Notes under the pieces: generated by a model
What the model saw: only the letters and a program-made list of their open reading frames with translations
The model's database searches: none
What the model was told of the DNA's origin: nothing
Origin: Streptomyces sp. NBC_01231
Lineage (GTDB): Bacteria > Actinomycetota > Actinomycetes > Streptomycetales > Streptomycetaceae
DNA: 64,000 bases
Assembly: GCA_035999765.1 (NCBI GenBank)
Contig: CP108521.1
Span: 1,550,001-1,614,000, forward strand
Reading direction: 5' to 3'
Program-made: the position numbers and the translations under genes
Shown: positions 37,172 to 48,392 of the stretch, piece after piece
Layout of the letters: every line of letters begins with the position of its first letter
Numbering within the stretch: position 1 is the stretch's first letter

Positions 37172-38365
37172 GTGATCGGCATGAAGTCCGTCTCCGGCCG
37201 GGGCTGCGCCCATGGCCTCGCCGTCGGCGTCCTGCTCGCCGCGTCCGTCGTCGACATCCTCTACGCGGGCTCCGACGGAACGAGCGTCCTGCCGACGGCA
37301 GACCCCGTCTGGCCGACCCTGGCCGTGGTGCTCGTCGGACTGGCCGCAGTGCTGTGGCCGGCCGGGCGGCGGCCCGAGCAGCTCACACCGCAGGTGCGCG
37401 CCGCCGTGCCCGCTCTCGCCTCGGCCCTCCTCACAGCCGCATCCCTGCTGGTCGGAGGGGAGGTCGTGCTCGGCCCGGGCGAGATCATGATCCTTCTGAG
37501 CCTGCTCTTCATCGCGGTACGGCACTGTCCGCCGCGCTGGGCCCTGGTGTGCGGCGCCCTCGACGCGGGCGCGCTGCTCATCCTGCCGCTACGCGGCGAC
37601 GTGACGCAGAGCAGCGACGTGCTGGTGGGCCTGGAGATGATCGGCCTGGTCCTGGTCGGCCTCGTCGTAGGGTTCGCGGCCTATCTGCGCTCGATGGACT
37701 ACCGCCGCACCGTCGCCGTGCGCGAGACCCGCCGCAGCGAACGCCTGGCCATCGCGGCCGACCTGCACGACTTCGTCGCCCACCACGTCACCGGCATCCT
37801 CGTGCAGACACAGGTGGCCCGCATGATGGTGGCCACCTCGCCGCAGGACCTGGACCCCGTCCTGGTCGGCATCGAGCGCGCCGCGACCGAGGCCCTCGCC
37901 TCGATGCGCCGCACGGTCGGCGTGCTGCGGGACACCGGCCCCGATGCGGCCGGCCACCGCCCGGTCGGCGACCTCGCGGGAATCGCCGAACTGATCGAGG
38001 GCTTCGCCACCCCGGGCCAGCGGGTCCTCCTGCACCGCGACCCCGCCGTGCCCCATGATCTTCCCCACGAGATCCAGGCCGCGGCCTTCCGGGTCGTCCA
38101 GGAGGCACTGACCAACATCCGCCGGCATGCGGCCGACGCGACGCACATCGAGATCCGCCTACTGGACGGCACCGGTCGGCTGGAGGTGTCGGTGGCGGAC
38201 GACGGCCGCGGCGGCACCCAACTCCCGGCGGCCGCCCACGGCGGCGGCTTCGGCCTGGTCGGCCTCAAAGAACGGGTGACCGCGCTGGGCGGCGAACTGC
38301 ACGCCGGGCCGTGGGACGGCGGGGGGTGGGAGGTGCGGGCGGTGTTCCCGGCGCGGCACTCCTGA
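37172..38365 (+). CDS. HisKA_3-type sensor histidine kinase
   Basis: 397 residues from GTG 37172, or 394 from ATG 37181, which has GGTGAT upstream. There are four to six N-terminal membrane helices up to about residue 170. The HisKA_3 dimerisation helix with phospho-acceptor His is in IAADLHDFVAHHVTGIL. HATPase_c motifs are EALTNIRRHA (N box), VADDGRGG (G1) and GFGLVGLKERV (G2). NarL-type kinases pair with LuxR-type regulators such as the one at 32.5 kb. Divergent from the DUF4333-ABC operon. Confidence 0.92.
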   Translation: MIGMKSVSGRGCAHGLAVGVLLAASVVDILYAGSDGTSVLPTADPVWPTLAVVLVGLAAVLWPAGRRPEQLTPQVRAAVPALASALLTAASLLVGGEVVLGPGEIMILLSLLFIAVRHCPPRWALVCGALDAGALLILPLRGDVTQSSDVLVGLEMIGLVLVGLVVGFAAYLRSMDYRRTVAVRETRRSERLAIAADLHDFVAHHVTGILVQTQVARMMVATSPQDLDPVLVGIERAATEALASMRRTVGVLRDTGPDAAGHRPVGDLAGIAELIEGFATPGQRVLLHRDPAVPHDLPHEIQAAAFRVVQEALTNIRRHAADATHIEIRLLDGTGRLEVSVADDGRGGTQLPAAAHGGGFGLVGLKERVTALGGELHAGPWDGGGWEVRAVFPARHS

Positions 38366-38460
38366 AGGGAACGACCTTCCCTTCGGACAGCTGCCGGTCC
38401 TCCATCTGACGCCGCGACGCCATTGGACGGGTGATCGTCGAGAACGGCGCGCACCGCTCG

Positions 38461-40107
38461 TCACACGCGGGTCCACTTCTGGTTGGCCTGGCCGTTGCAG
38501 GTCCACAGGACCAGGGGGGTCCCGTTGGCGGTGCCGGCCCGGTCCACGTCGAGGCAGAGCCCTGCGTGAACGTTGCGGATCGACCCGTCGGAGCCGATGG
38601 TCCACTTCTGGTTGTCCTGGCCGTTGCAGGACCAGGTGATGACACGGGTGCCGTTGGTTGTGCCGCGGTCGTAGGCGTCCAGGCACTTGTCGCCGAAGAC
38701 GCGGATCTCGCCGCCGGCCCACGTGGTCCACAGCTGGTTGGCGGCCGTGTGGCAGTCCCAGATCAGTGCCGTGGCCCCAGCAGCGGTGGAGGCGTTGTCC
38801 ACGTCCACGCAGCGGCCGGACGCGTTGCCGCGCAGCCGCGAGGTGGTGGCGGTCAGCGGGCTGCCACCGCTCACCCGGAACACGGCCACGCCGTGCGCGG
38901 GGACGCTCGCGGAGATCTGCCCGGACGTGCTCGACGTGCCGCCGGTCCACAGGTCGGCGAGGGTGAACGACCCGCCGGACAAGCCGACTTGTGCGGCGTT
39001 CGTGGTGATCGTCGCGGTGCCGCCTCCCCGGTTGAACAGGCCCACCGCGACCGAACCGTCGGACAGGGGTTTGGCGAACACCTCGGTGTTGCCGTCGTCG
39101 CGCACCCTGCGCCCGCCCGCGCCCAGCGCATCCTGGTTCACCGCCAGCAGACGCGGGTTGCGCAGGATCGCGCTCACGTCGGCGGACATGGTGCGGATGT
39201 CGTTGCCGGCCATGAGCGGGGCACTCAGCAGTGCCCACAGGGCGAAATGGGAGCGCGACTCGGTCAGTGACAGGCCGGGACGACCGACGACCAGCATGTC
39301 GGGGTCGTTCCAGTGTCCCGGGCCGGACTGCGCCGCCAGCGGCGCGGTGACGTCCAGGACGTTGCCGACGCCCATCGGATAGCTGTTGGTGTTGCCGTTC
39401 TGCCAGATGTCGAGCAGGTCCTCGGTCGTCCGCCACAGGTCGGCGACCTCGCCCCAGTTGTACGTGGAGCCGGTGATGGCGTGGAAGCTGTTGGGGTTGA
39501 TGCTGTAGACGATCGGCCGCCCGGTGGCACGCAGGGCGTCGCGCATGAGCGTGAACCGCGCGACCTGCTCGTCACGGGTGCCGCTGGAGGAACACCAGTC
39601 GTACTTGAGGTAGTCGACGCCCCACGAGGCGAACGTGGCGGCGTCCTGGGTCTCGTGCCCCCTGCTGCCCGTCGACCCGGGATAGCCGCCGCTGGTCTGC
39701 GCGCAGGTGCGTTCGCCCGGCACCTGGTAGATGCCGAACTTCAGGCCCTTGCTGTGGATGTAGTCCCCGAGGGCCTTCATCCCGCTCGGGAACTTGGTCG
39801 GGTTGGCCCGCAGGTTGCCCGCCGCGTCACGCTGTGGGTCGAACCAGCAGTCGTCGACCACCACGTACCGGTAGCCGACCTCCCGCATGCCCGAGGACAC
39901 CATGGCATCGGCGGCCTGGCGGACCTGCGCCTCGGTGACCCCGCATCCGAAGCTGTTCCAGCTGTTCCAGCCGAGCGGTGGAGTGAGTGCCGGGCTGCCG
40001 GGCGCGGCCGAAGCGGTGGAGTGGACCGAGGCCGTGAGGGACGCGGTGACCGTCAGCGCGGCGGCCGCGAAGAGACGGAGCAGTCGTCTGCCTGATCGTC
40101 TGGGCAC
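38461..40107 (-). CDS. Secreted GH27 alpha-galactosidase with CBM13 ricin-type lectin domain
   Basis: 548 residues. A Sec signal spans about 1-35; the GH27 barrel runs from PPLGWNSWNSFGCG (about 44-55), with nucleophile Asp170 in YLKYDWC and acid/base Asp230 in LWRTTEDLLD. A beta-sandwich follows, then from about 425 a three-lobe ricin-B module with QLWTTW, QKWTIG and QKWTRV. It removes alpha-galactosyl side chains, for example from galactomannan. AAAGGAG precedes the GTG start. Monocistronic and divergent from the GH43 gene. Confidence 0.94.
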   Translation of the reverse strand: MPRRSGRRLLRLFAAAALTVTASLTASVHSTASAAPGSPALTPPLGWNSWNSFGCGVTEAQVRQAADAMVSSGMREVGYRYVVVDDCWFDPQRDAAGNLRANPTKFPSGMKALGDYIHSKGLKFGIYQVPGERTCAQTSGGYPGSTGSRGHETQDAATFASWGVDYLKYDWCSSSGTRDEQVARFTLMRDALRATGRPIVYSINPNSFHAITGSTYNWGEVADLWRTTEDLLDIWQNGNTNSYPMGVGNVLDVTAPLAAQSGPGHWNDPDMLVVGRPGLSLTESRSHFALWALLSAPLMAGNDIRTMSADVSAILRNPRLLAVNQDALGAGGRRVRDDGNTEVFAKPLSDGSVAVGLFNRGGGTATITTNAAQVGLSGGSFTLADLWTGGTSSTSGQISASVPAHGVAVFRVSGGSPLTATTSRLRGNASGRCVDVDNASTAAGATALIWDCHTAANQLWTTWAGGEIRVFGDKCLDAYDRGTTNGTRVITWSCNGQDNQKWTIGSDGSIRNVHAGLCLDVDRAGTANGTPLVLWTCNGQANQKWTRV

Positions 40108-40589
40108 CGTGGGCTCCTTTTTCCGGGACAGGCGCCGTGGGCTGCACACCTACGGCGCTCGCGAAGGGCTCTGCGGGCGATGCGATCGTCGCCAGGCCGG
40201 CAGACAGGGGATGAATGCTGCACTGCGGCCGACATACATCATGCGCATGACACTTACGATGGTTCGAAATTTCGGTTCGATTTCGGATCGCTGACGACAC
40301 GGACGTTAGAGCAGTTCCCGAGCATGTCAACACCACTCGTACGCTCAAATCACGTATGCCGACACCCTCTTCAGGCTGACGGCGGGACAGCGGAAGGCGC
40401 ATCGGTGATCCACGAGGACCCCTCGGTGGCGAAATATTTCGGTGAAAACAACGAATCATGCGAGACGTATTGACGGGAGCTCTCGTTTTCCTATCATCCA
40501 GGATGCTCCATGAGTCGCCGAGTGTTCGCGATCTCGAACATCACGAGATCGACCCACCACGAAGCACTTCCTCACAGAGAGAACGACAC
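40108..40589. promoter_or_regulatory. Divergent promoters and CGAAA/TTTCG boxes, GH27 / GH43
   Basis: Leftward promoter for GH27: TTGACA (40325-40330), 16 bp, TAACGT (40303-40308). Rightward promoter for GH43: TTGACG (40470-40475), 16 bp, TATCAT (40492-40497). Perfect palindromes CGAAATTTCG (40265-40274, in the GH27 leader) and CGAAATATTTCG (40430-40441, just upstream of the GH43 -35) resemble the CGAA/TTCG inverted repeats reported at Streptomyces xylan-utilisation genes. Confidence 0.68.
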
Positions 40590-42239
40590 ATGGATATGTC
40601 ATGCTCTCATCAATCATTGGGCCGCCGCCGTGCGCTGGCCGCCGCCACAGGCCTCGTCACGGGTGCCTTCCTGCCTCTGGCCGGAGCCCCCCGGTCCGCG
40701 GCGGCCGCTCCCGCTCGGGAGTCGACCCCCGCGGCCGCCCCGGCGTACACGAACCCGGTCATCTGGCAGGACTTCGCGGATATCGATGTCATCCGCGTCG
40801 GCGCCATCTATTACGCCTCCGCCTCGACGATGCACTACTCGCCGGGCGCACCCGTCCTGCGTTCGTACGACCTGGTGAACTGGGAGATCGCCGGTCACTC
40901 GGTGCCCGTCCTCGACTTCGGCGCCAAGTACGACCTGAACGGTGCCCGTGGCTACGTCCGCGGCGTCTGGGCGTCGTCGCTGGCCTACCGGCCGAGCAAC
41001 AGGACCTTCTACTGGCTCGGCCAGATCGACTTCGCCAGGACGTACATCTACACCGCCACCGCTGCCGAGGGGCCGTGGAGCAGACTCACGGCGATCAGCA
41101 CGCCGTACTACGACGCGGGGCTGCTCGTGGACAGCGACGACACCCTCTACGTGGCGTACGGGAACACCACCATCAGCGTGGCCCAGCTCTCGCCCGACGG
41201 GCGCAACCAGGTCCGCACGCAGCAGGTCTTCACCGCGCCGTCGAGTGTCGGCACCCTTGAGGGCTCCCGCTTCTACAAGATCAACGGGCAGTACTACATC
41301 TTCCTGACCCGCCCCGCCAACGGCCAGTACATCCTGAAGTCGTCGAGCGGCCCCTTCGGTCCCTACACGATGCGCCAGGTCCTCCTCGACCTGCGCGGGC
41401 CGATCGCCGGCGGCGGGGTCCCGCACCAGGGCGGGCTGGTGCAGACGCAGAGCGGCGCCTGGTACTACATGGCCTTCGTGGACGCGTACCCCGGCGGCCG
41501 GATGCCTGTCCTTGCGCCGGTCACCTGGACTCCGGACGGCTGGCCCGTCGTGCAGCTCGTGAACGGCGCGTGGGGCGCCTCGTATCCCAGCCCGGCCGTC
41601 CCCACTCCACCCCGCCAGGTCACCTCCATGATCGGCGTCGACACATTCGACGGCACGAGCCTCAAGCCGAGGTGGGAGTGGAACCACAACCCGGACACCA
41701 CCAAGTGGTCGGTCGGCAACGGACTGACCCTGCGGACCGCCACCGTCACCAACGACCTGTACTGGGCCCGCAACACCCTCACCCACCGCATCGAGGGTCC
41801 CACCTCCACGGCCACCGTCGAACTCGACTTCTCGGCGATGCGGGACGGCGACCGGGCCGGACTCGCGCTGCTGCGTGACTCCTCCGCCTGGATCGGTGTC
41901 AAACGCGACGGTGGCGTGACGAGGCTGGCGATGGTCAACGGGCTGACCATGGACGGCAATTGGAACACCACCGGCACCGGTACCGAGGTGGCGAGCGCGC
42001 CCCTGACCGGCAGCCGCGTCAGGCTGCGCGCGGCCGCGGACATCCGCCCCGGCGCGGCACGCCCCGGAACCTTCTCCTACAGCACCGACGGCAGCAACTT
42101 CACCCGCCTCGGGCCCGCCTTCTCCATGGGCAACGACTGGCGGTTCTTCATGGGCTACCGATTCGCCCTCTTCAACCACGCCACCCAGGCACTCGGCGGC
42201 GCGGTCCGCATCCCGCGGTTCGAGCTGTCGACGCCCTGA
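40590..42239 (+). CDS. Secreted GH43-family glycosidase with C-terminal beta-sandwich
   Basis: A 549-residue exported enzyme. A Tat-type signal (LGRRRALAAATGLVTGAFL) ends near residue 40. The five-bladed propeller begins YTNPVIWQDFADIDVIR with catalytic base Asp64, and continues with blade motifs such as DLVNWEIAGHSV and YDAGLLVDSDDTLYVAYG. After about residue 360 a DUF1349/GH43-C2-type sandwich follows (FDGTSLKPRWEWNHNPDTTKW). Expected activity is beta-xylosidase or alpha-arabinofuranosidase. It probably heads a transcript that includes the GH10-GH62 gene 54 bp downstream. Confidence 0.92.
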   Translation: MDMSCSHQSLGRRRALAAATGLVTGAFLPLAGAPRSAAAAPARESTPAAAPAYTNPVIWQDFADIDVIRVGAIYYASASTMHYSPGAPVLRSYDLVNWEIAGHSVPVLDFGAKYDLNGARGYVRGVWASSLAYRPSNRTFYWLGQIDFARTYIYTATAAEGPWSRLTAISTPYYDAGLLVDSDDTLYVAYGNTTISVAQLSPDGRNQVRTQQVFTAPSSVGTLEGSRFYKINGQYYIFLTRPANGQYILKSSSGPFGPYTMRQVLLDLRGPIAGGGVPHQGGLVQTQSGAWYYMAFVDAYPGGRMPVLAPVTWTPDGWPVVQLVNGAWGASYPSPAVPTPPRQVTSMIGVDTFDGTSLKPRWEWNHNPDTTKWSVGNGLTLRTATVTNDLYWARNTLTHRIEGPTSTATVELDFSAMRDGDRAGLALLRDSSAWIGVKRDGGVTRLAMVNGLTMDGNWNTTGTGTEVASAPLTGSRVRLRAAADIRPGAARPGTFSYSTDGSNFTRLGPAFSMGNDWRFFMGYRFALFNHATQALGGAVRIPRFELSTP

Positions 42240-44330
<2,091 letters not shown>

Positions 44331-44338
44331 CCGTCTCT

Positions 44339-44364
44339 GGGCCCCCGGCACGAGCCGGGGGCCC
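44339..44364 (+). terminator. Terminator after the GH10-GH62 gene
   Basis: An 11-bp perfect GC stem, GGGCCCCCGGC, with complement at 44354-44364 and loop ACGA, located eight bases after the stop codon. No U-tract. Confidence 0.8.
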
Positions 44365-44479
44365 GTCCAGGCAGGTCGGTGGGTCGAACGATCGGCAACA
44401 ACGCCGGTCGGCTCGAGCAGCCCGCCACACGGTACGGGCCACACCCGAACGCGTTCAGTGGTGCTGAAACCGCTCCCTT

Positions 44480-44493
44480 TGGGAGCGCTCCCA
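44480..44493. promoter_or_regulatory. CebR-type operator upstream of GH6 cellulase
   Basis: Perfect 14-bp palindrome TGGGAGCGCTCCCA, the operator of the LacI-family cellobiose-responsive repressor CebR that controls cellulases in Streptomyces. It lies about 150 bp before the GH6 start, so cellobiose induction of that gene is expected. Confidence 0.85.
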
Positions 44494-44641
44494 CCCCCAC
44501 CGTCAGGCCTTCGAGAAGCGCAACGCCCCCGCGCCAGAGCCGCCGGTACAGGGGGCGTGCTTCCACCGCACCACCTCAGCGCGTCGCGCGCTTGGGACGA
44601 GAGCGTGCGACGCATCCCTGCCAGGAAACCGAGGTACCGTC

Positions 44642-45607
44642 ATGCGCCGCAGACTCCGCACCTTCGCGGCAGCGCTCTTCGCTCTGCCGCTGGCGCTCGC
44701 CGTCGCACCGTCCGCCCACGCCGCCGACCCGACCACCATGACCAACGGGTTCTACGCGGACCCCGACTCCAGCGCGAAGAGGTGGGCCACCGCCAACCCC
44801 GGCGACGGCCGGGCGCCCGCGATCAACGCCTCCATCGCCAACACTCCGATGGCCCGCTGGTTCGGCTCCTGGAGCGGCACCATCGGCACCGCCACGGGCG
44901 GGTACGCCGGGGCTGCGGACTCCGTGGACAAGCTGCCCGTCCTCGTCGCCTACAACATCTACAACCGCGACTACTGCGGCGGACACTCCGCCGGCGGAGC
45001 CGCCTCGCCCTCCGCCTACGCGGCCTGGATCTCCCAGTTCGCCGGCGGGATCGCCAACCGACCGGCCGTAGTTCTCCTGGAGCCGGACTCTCTCGGGGAC
45101 TACGGCTGCATGACGCAGGCTCAGATAACCGAACGCCAGGGCATGCTCACCGGGGCCCTCGCCCAGTTCAACCGCCAGGCCCCCAACACCTGGGTCTACC
45201 TCGATGCCGGCAACCCGGGCTGGGAAAGCCCGGCGACCATGGCCCAGCGTCTCCACGAGGCCGGCCTCCGACAGGCACACGGCTTCTCGCTCAACATCTC
45301 CAACTACTTCACCACGGCGGAGAACACCGCCTACGGCAACGCCGTGAACAGCCAACTGACGTCCCGTTACGGCTACACCAAGCCGTTCGTCGTGGACACC
45401 AGCCGCAACGGCAACGGCTCCAACGGTCAGTGGTGCAATCCCTCAGGCCGCCGCATCGGCACCCCCACCCGGCTGGGCGGAGGCGCCGAGATGCTTTTGT
45501 GGATCAAGACCCCGGGCGAGTCCGACGGCAACTGCGGTGTCGGAGCCGGCTCCTCGGCCGGGCAGTTCCTCCCCGAGGTCGCCTACAAGATGATCTACGG
45601 CTTCTGA
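44642..45607 (+). CDS. Secreted GH6 cellulase
   Basis: A 321-residue GH6 endoglucanase-type enzyme. Sec signal to about residue 28. Conserved family stretches are YNIYNRDYCGGHSAGGA (substrate loop with the catalytic-region Asp/Cys), VVLLEPDSLG (acidic residue in the tunnel) and TPGESDGNCG near the C-terminus. Four Cys should form the two standard disulfides. No cellulose-binding domain is present. The ATG has only a weak GAGG 11 bases upstream. It follows a CebR box by about 150 bp and is monocistronic. Confidence 0.93.
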   Translation: MRRRLRTFAAALFALPLALAVAPSAHAADPTTMTNGFYADPDSSAKRWATANPGDGRAPAINASIANTPMARWFGSWSGTIGTATGGYAGAADSVDKLPVLVAYNIYNRDYCGGHSAGGAASPSAYAAWISQFAGGIANRPAVVLLEPDSLGDYGCMTQAQITERQGMLTGALAQFNRQAPNTWVYLDAGNPGWESPATMAQRLHEAGLRQAHGFSLNISNYFTTAENTAYGNAVNSQLTSRYGYTKPFVVDTSRNGNGSNGQWCNPSGRRIGTPTRLGGGAEMLLWIKTPGESDGNCGVGAGSSAGQFLPEVAYKMIYGF

Positions 45608-45616
45608 TCCGGGACC

Positions 45617-45658
45617 CCCGTGGCCCGGTCCGTCCACGCCCTGCGGCCGGGCCACGGG
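45617..45658. terminator. Bidirectional terminator between GH6 and PL1 genes
   Basis: A 12-bp stem, CCCGTGGCCCGG (45617-45628) with complement at 45647-45658 and an 18-base loop, between two convergent stops, serving both transcripts. Confidence 0.72.
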
Positions 45659-45681
45659 CACCGTCCGCCGCATGTCTATGG

Positions 45682-46806
45682 CTAGCAGCTGCCGTCCGAC
45701 ACCCGCAGACCCTTGTCGGCGCCTGCCGTCCGGCTCACGATGCTCGGCACGCAACTGGCCGCGTCGAGGCTGAAGGAGTAGGGGATGCTGACCGTGGTGT
45801 TGGACTTCGGGTCGGGGCCGGCGGGGCGGTTCTCGCTGCCGGGGGCGGACCAGGTCACGTTGTCGAAGACGTTGCCGCTGACCTGCCAGTAACCGGCCTT
45901 GTCGGTGTAGAAGGTGCCCAGGACGTCCTTGCTGTCCTTGAAGTAGTTGTTGTCCACCTTGGCGTGGGCTCCGGCCCGGGAGTTGATGCCGGACTCGTTG
46001 AGGTGCACGTAGGAGTTGTTGTAGATGTGGGCCGTGCCGCCACGCAGCAGGGGTGCACGGGAGTCGAGGTTCTCGTACAGGTTGTGGTGGTACGTGACGA
46101 AGCTGCTCGAGAGGTCGCTGTCGCTGTGCCCCACGAGCCCTCCGCGGCCGGAGTTGCGCAGGGTGCTGTAGGACAAGGTCACGTACTGGGAGTTGTCCTT
46201 CAGGTCGAAGAGGCTGTCGTAGCCCTCCGACTCCCCGCCCGACGCCTCGAGTGTGGTGTGGTCGACCCAGACGTTGTGGACGTCGCGCTCCATGCCGATG
46301 GCGTCTCCGCCATTGGACGTGGGGGAACCGGACTTCTTGACGTTCCGGACGGTGACGTTCTGGATGATGATGTTGCCGGCCTCGCGGACGTGAATGCCCA
46401 CCTGGTCGAAGACGGCACCGCTGCCGACCCCGATGATCGTGACGTTGCTGACCTTCTTGAGCTCGATCACGCCGTCGGCTGTGCTGCAGCTCTTGCCCGA
46501 CACCTTCTTGGTGTTGCCGTGGTTGATGGTCCCCTGGACCTCGATGGTGATCGGGGTGCTGTTGCTGGCCCTGCCGCACAGGGCCGCGTGGATCGCGGTT
46601 CCCGTGGTGGCCCGGACCGTCTGCCCGCCCGCGCCTCCGGTCGTGCCGCCGTTCTGGGTCGCGTAGCCGGTGGCGCCGCTGGCCGCCGCCGACGCCTCGG
46701 GTATCGACAGAACCGCGCCCGCTGCGGACGCGAGAGCCATCGTGGCCAGCGCCGCACGGAGTCGCAGTGCCACTGGCCTCCGCATCCTTGTCTTCTCGTT
46801 CGTCAT
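45682..46806 (-). CDS. Secreted PL1 pectate lyase
   Basis: 374 residues. A Sec signal with a twin-Arg-like start (RMRRPVALRLRAALATMALA) ends near the ASA motif. The family 1 parallel beta-helix has the calcium and catalytic sequence NVWVDHTTLEASGG (vWiDH), DSLFDLKDNSQYVTLSYSTL and the Arg region YENLDSRAPLLRGG. Four cysteines. It cleaves polygalacturonate by beta-elimination. The ATG at 46806 has GGAGACGAGG upstream; a second in-frame ATG at 46785 lies in a duplicated copy of the same start region. Confidence 0.92.
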   Translation of the reverse strand: MTNEKTRMRRPVALRLRAALATMALASAAGAVLSIPEASAAASGATGYATQNGGTTGGAGGQTVRATTGTAIHAALCGRASNSTPITIEVQGTINHGNTKKVSGKSCSTADGVIELKKVSNVTIIGVGSGAVFDQVGIHVREAGNIIIQNVTVRNVKKSGSPTSNGGDAIGMERDVHNVWVDHTTLEASGGESEGYDSLFDLKDNSQYVTLSYSTLRNSGRGGLVGHSDSDLSSSFVTYHHNLYENLDSRAPLLRGGTAHIYNNSYVHLNESGINSRAGAHAKVDNNYFKDSKDVLGTFYTDKAGYWQVSGNVFDNVTWSAPGSENRPAGPDPKSNTTVSIPYSFSLDAASCVPSIVSRTAGADKGLRVSDGSC

Positions 46807-46824
46807 CCTCGTCTCCTCGTTCGT
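46783..46824 (-). repeat. 21-bp tandem duplication of the PL1 start region
   Basis: Two adjacent 21-bp copies (46783-46803, 46804-46824) differ at two bases. Each ends in an in-frame ATG preceded by a purine-rich GAGACGAGG or AAGACAAGG stretch, so the gene has two possible ribosome-binding/start modules. Confidence 0.7.
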
Positions 46825-47171
46825 CTTCGAGTGCCGGGGGGTGCTGTCGCCGGACCCCTGAGGAAGCTGGGGATGGGGGGTCGGCGACGGTTGTTCGGCG
46901 CCCTTCCAGGCAAGGTGGTGTGCGGATAGGCAGCCCGAAAAGGTGCCCAAGCGTGCGGCGTGGGGAGAACCGGCTGTCGCGTCGTGCCGGTGCCCGACGC
47001 GGTCGGGAGACTTGGAGTCCGCGAAGACCCTGGCCTCTGTCGGTGCCACGCCCTCCCGACGGCCCTCCCGACCGGCGACATCGTGCCCGCCGCCGACCGG
47101 GGCCCATCCGAACCGGACAGGCCCCGGTCCTCACCGCATCCGGGCGACAGGGTCGCTCACGGATTCACCAC
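46807..47171. other. Leader of PL1 gene and terminator of the next lyase
   Basis: No gene seen. A 10-bp stem, GACCGGGGCC (47095-47104) with complement at 47120-47129, lies about 45 bp after the stop of the leftward beta-helix lyase and is probably its terminator. The PL1 promoter should be between here and 46830, but no clear -35/-10 pair or GAAAGCGCTT box was found. Confidence 0.55.
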
Positions 47172-48392
47172 CTAGCCACCGAAGGTCACGACGAGGCTTC
47201 CGTTCGAGGCGAAGGACCACTTCAGGGCGCCGGAGTACGAGGAGCACCGGGACCCGTTCGAACCGGACCAGAACTGGTTCGAGCTGTCGGCGTTACCGAC
47301 GACCTTGTCGTTCGATCCGCCGCTGCTGAATCGGCATGAGGTGTCGTTCTTGAACACCGAGGTGCCCTCGTCGAACGAGAAGTTGCGGGTGCCGTTGTCG
47401 ATGCTGACGTTGCTCGACATCGTCAGCGTGCCCGGGTTGCTGTTGTAGGTGAACCCGTGCTTGCCGTTGCGGTAGGCGATGCTGTTGCGGACGACGTGGT
47501 TGACCTTGATGTCCTCGCCGCCGAGCTTGTAGCCGTTGCGGTCGCCGTTCTTGTTCTGGGTGCCGTTGCTCAGCGTGCCGTTGTTGTAGGAGAGGGAGTT
47601 CTCGATGGTCACCGGGCCGATGGCGCCGGTGTCGGTCTTGGTGTAGAGGTCCCAGCCGTCGTCGATGTTGTGGTGGGAGACGTCGTAGCGGAAGACGTTG
47701 CCCGTGCCGGTGGTCAGCTTCGCGGCGAAGCCGTCGGCGTCCTCTCCGTCGGAGTCGGAGTTGTCGTGTGACTCCGAGCTGACGATCAGGTTGTTCGCCG
47801 GCCACTGGGCCTTGGGGGTGCTGGAGGCGATCCGGCCGAGCTGCAGGCCCGTGTCGCGGTTGTACGCCGTCACCACACGCTCGATGACGTTGTTGCTGCC
47901 GCCGACGGCGATGCCGTTGTCGCCCGCGTGCTGGACGGTCAGGCCGTACAGGCGCCAGTAGTTGGCGTTCAGCTGGATGCCCCGGTTGGACGAACTCTCG
48001 CTCTGCGCCGAGAAGTCCAGCACCGGCTTCTCACCCGAGTAGGCGGAGAGGGTGGTGAGGGCGCCGGAGGTGCCGTTGCTGCCGACCGGGATGGTGACCG
48101 TCGAGGAGTACGTGTAGGTGCCGCCGCGCAGGTAGATCGTGCCGCCGGAGGCGATGCGGCTGATCGCCGAGGTGAGCGTCGTCGGGTCGGCCTGTGTTCC
48201 GGCCGCGCTGTCCTTGCCGCTCGGCGCGACGTAGAGGACGGTGCTCGCCGCCCTCAGACCGGCGCCCGCTGTGGGCACGGTGTCGCTGTGGTCGCCACGA
48301 GCGGAAACGGCCTGTGCCGTGTTGACGGACAGCGTGAGGAGGGCGGCGCCGGCCAGCAGGCTGACCGATGCTATTGCGGCTCTTGATTGCAT
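47172..48392 (-). CDS. Secreted beta-helix pectate lyase (PL9-like) A
   Basis: 406 residues with Sec signal (AAIASVSLLAGAALLTLSVN). The right-handed parallel beta-helix starts LYVAPSGKDSAAGTQADPTT, the usual PL9-type N-terminal cap. The core contains DADGFAAKLTTGTGNVF and SHHNIDDGWDLYTK, matching the PL9 calcium/catalytic segment. GGAGACAGGCG precedes the ATG. Divergent from a second lyase of the same type, with a matching promoter-operator module. Confidence 0.88.
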   Translation of the reverse strand: MQSRAAIASVSLLAGAALLTLSVNTAQAVSARGDHSDTVPTAGAGLRAASTVLYVAPSGKDSAAGTQADPTTLTSAISRIASGGTIYLRGGTYTYSSTVTIPVGSNGTSGALTTLSAYSGEKPVLDFSAQSESSSNRGIQLNANYWRLYGLTVQHAGDNGIAVGGSNNVIERVVTAYNRDTGLQLGRIASSTPKAQWPANNLIVSSESHDNSDSDGEDADGFAAKLTTGTGNVFRYDVSHHNIDDGWDLYTKTDTGAIGPVTIENSLSYNNGTLSNGTQNKNGDRNGYKLGGEDIKVNHVVRNSIAYRNGKHGFTYNSNPGTLTMSSNVSIDNGTRNFSFDEGTSVFKNDTSCRFSSGGSNDKVVGNADSSNQFWSGSNGSRCSSYSGALKWSFASNGSLVVTFGG

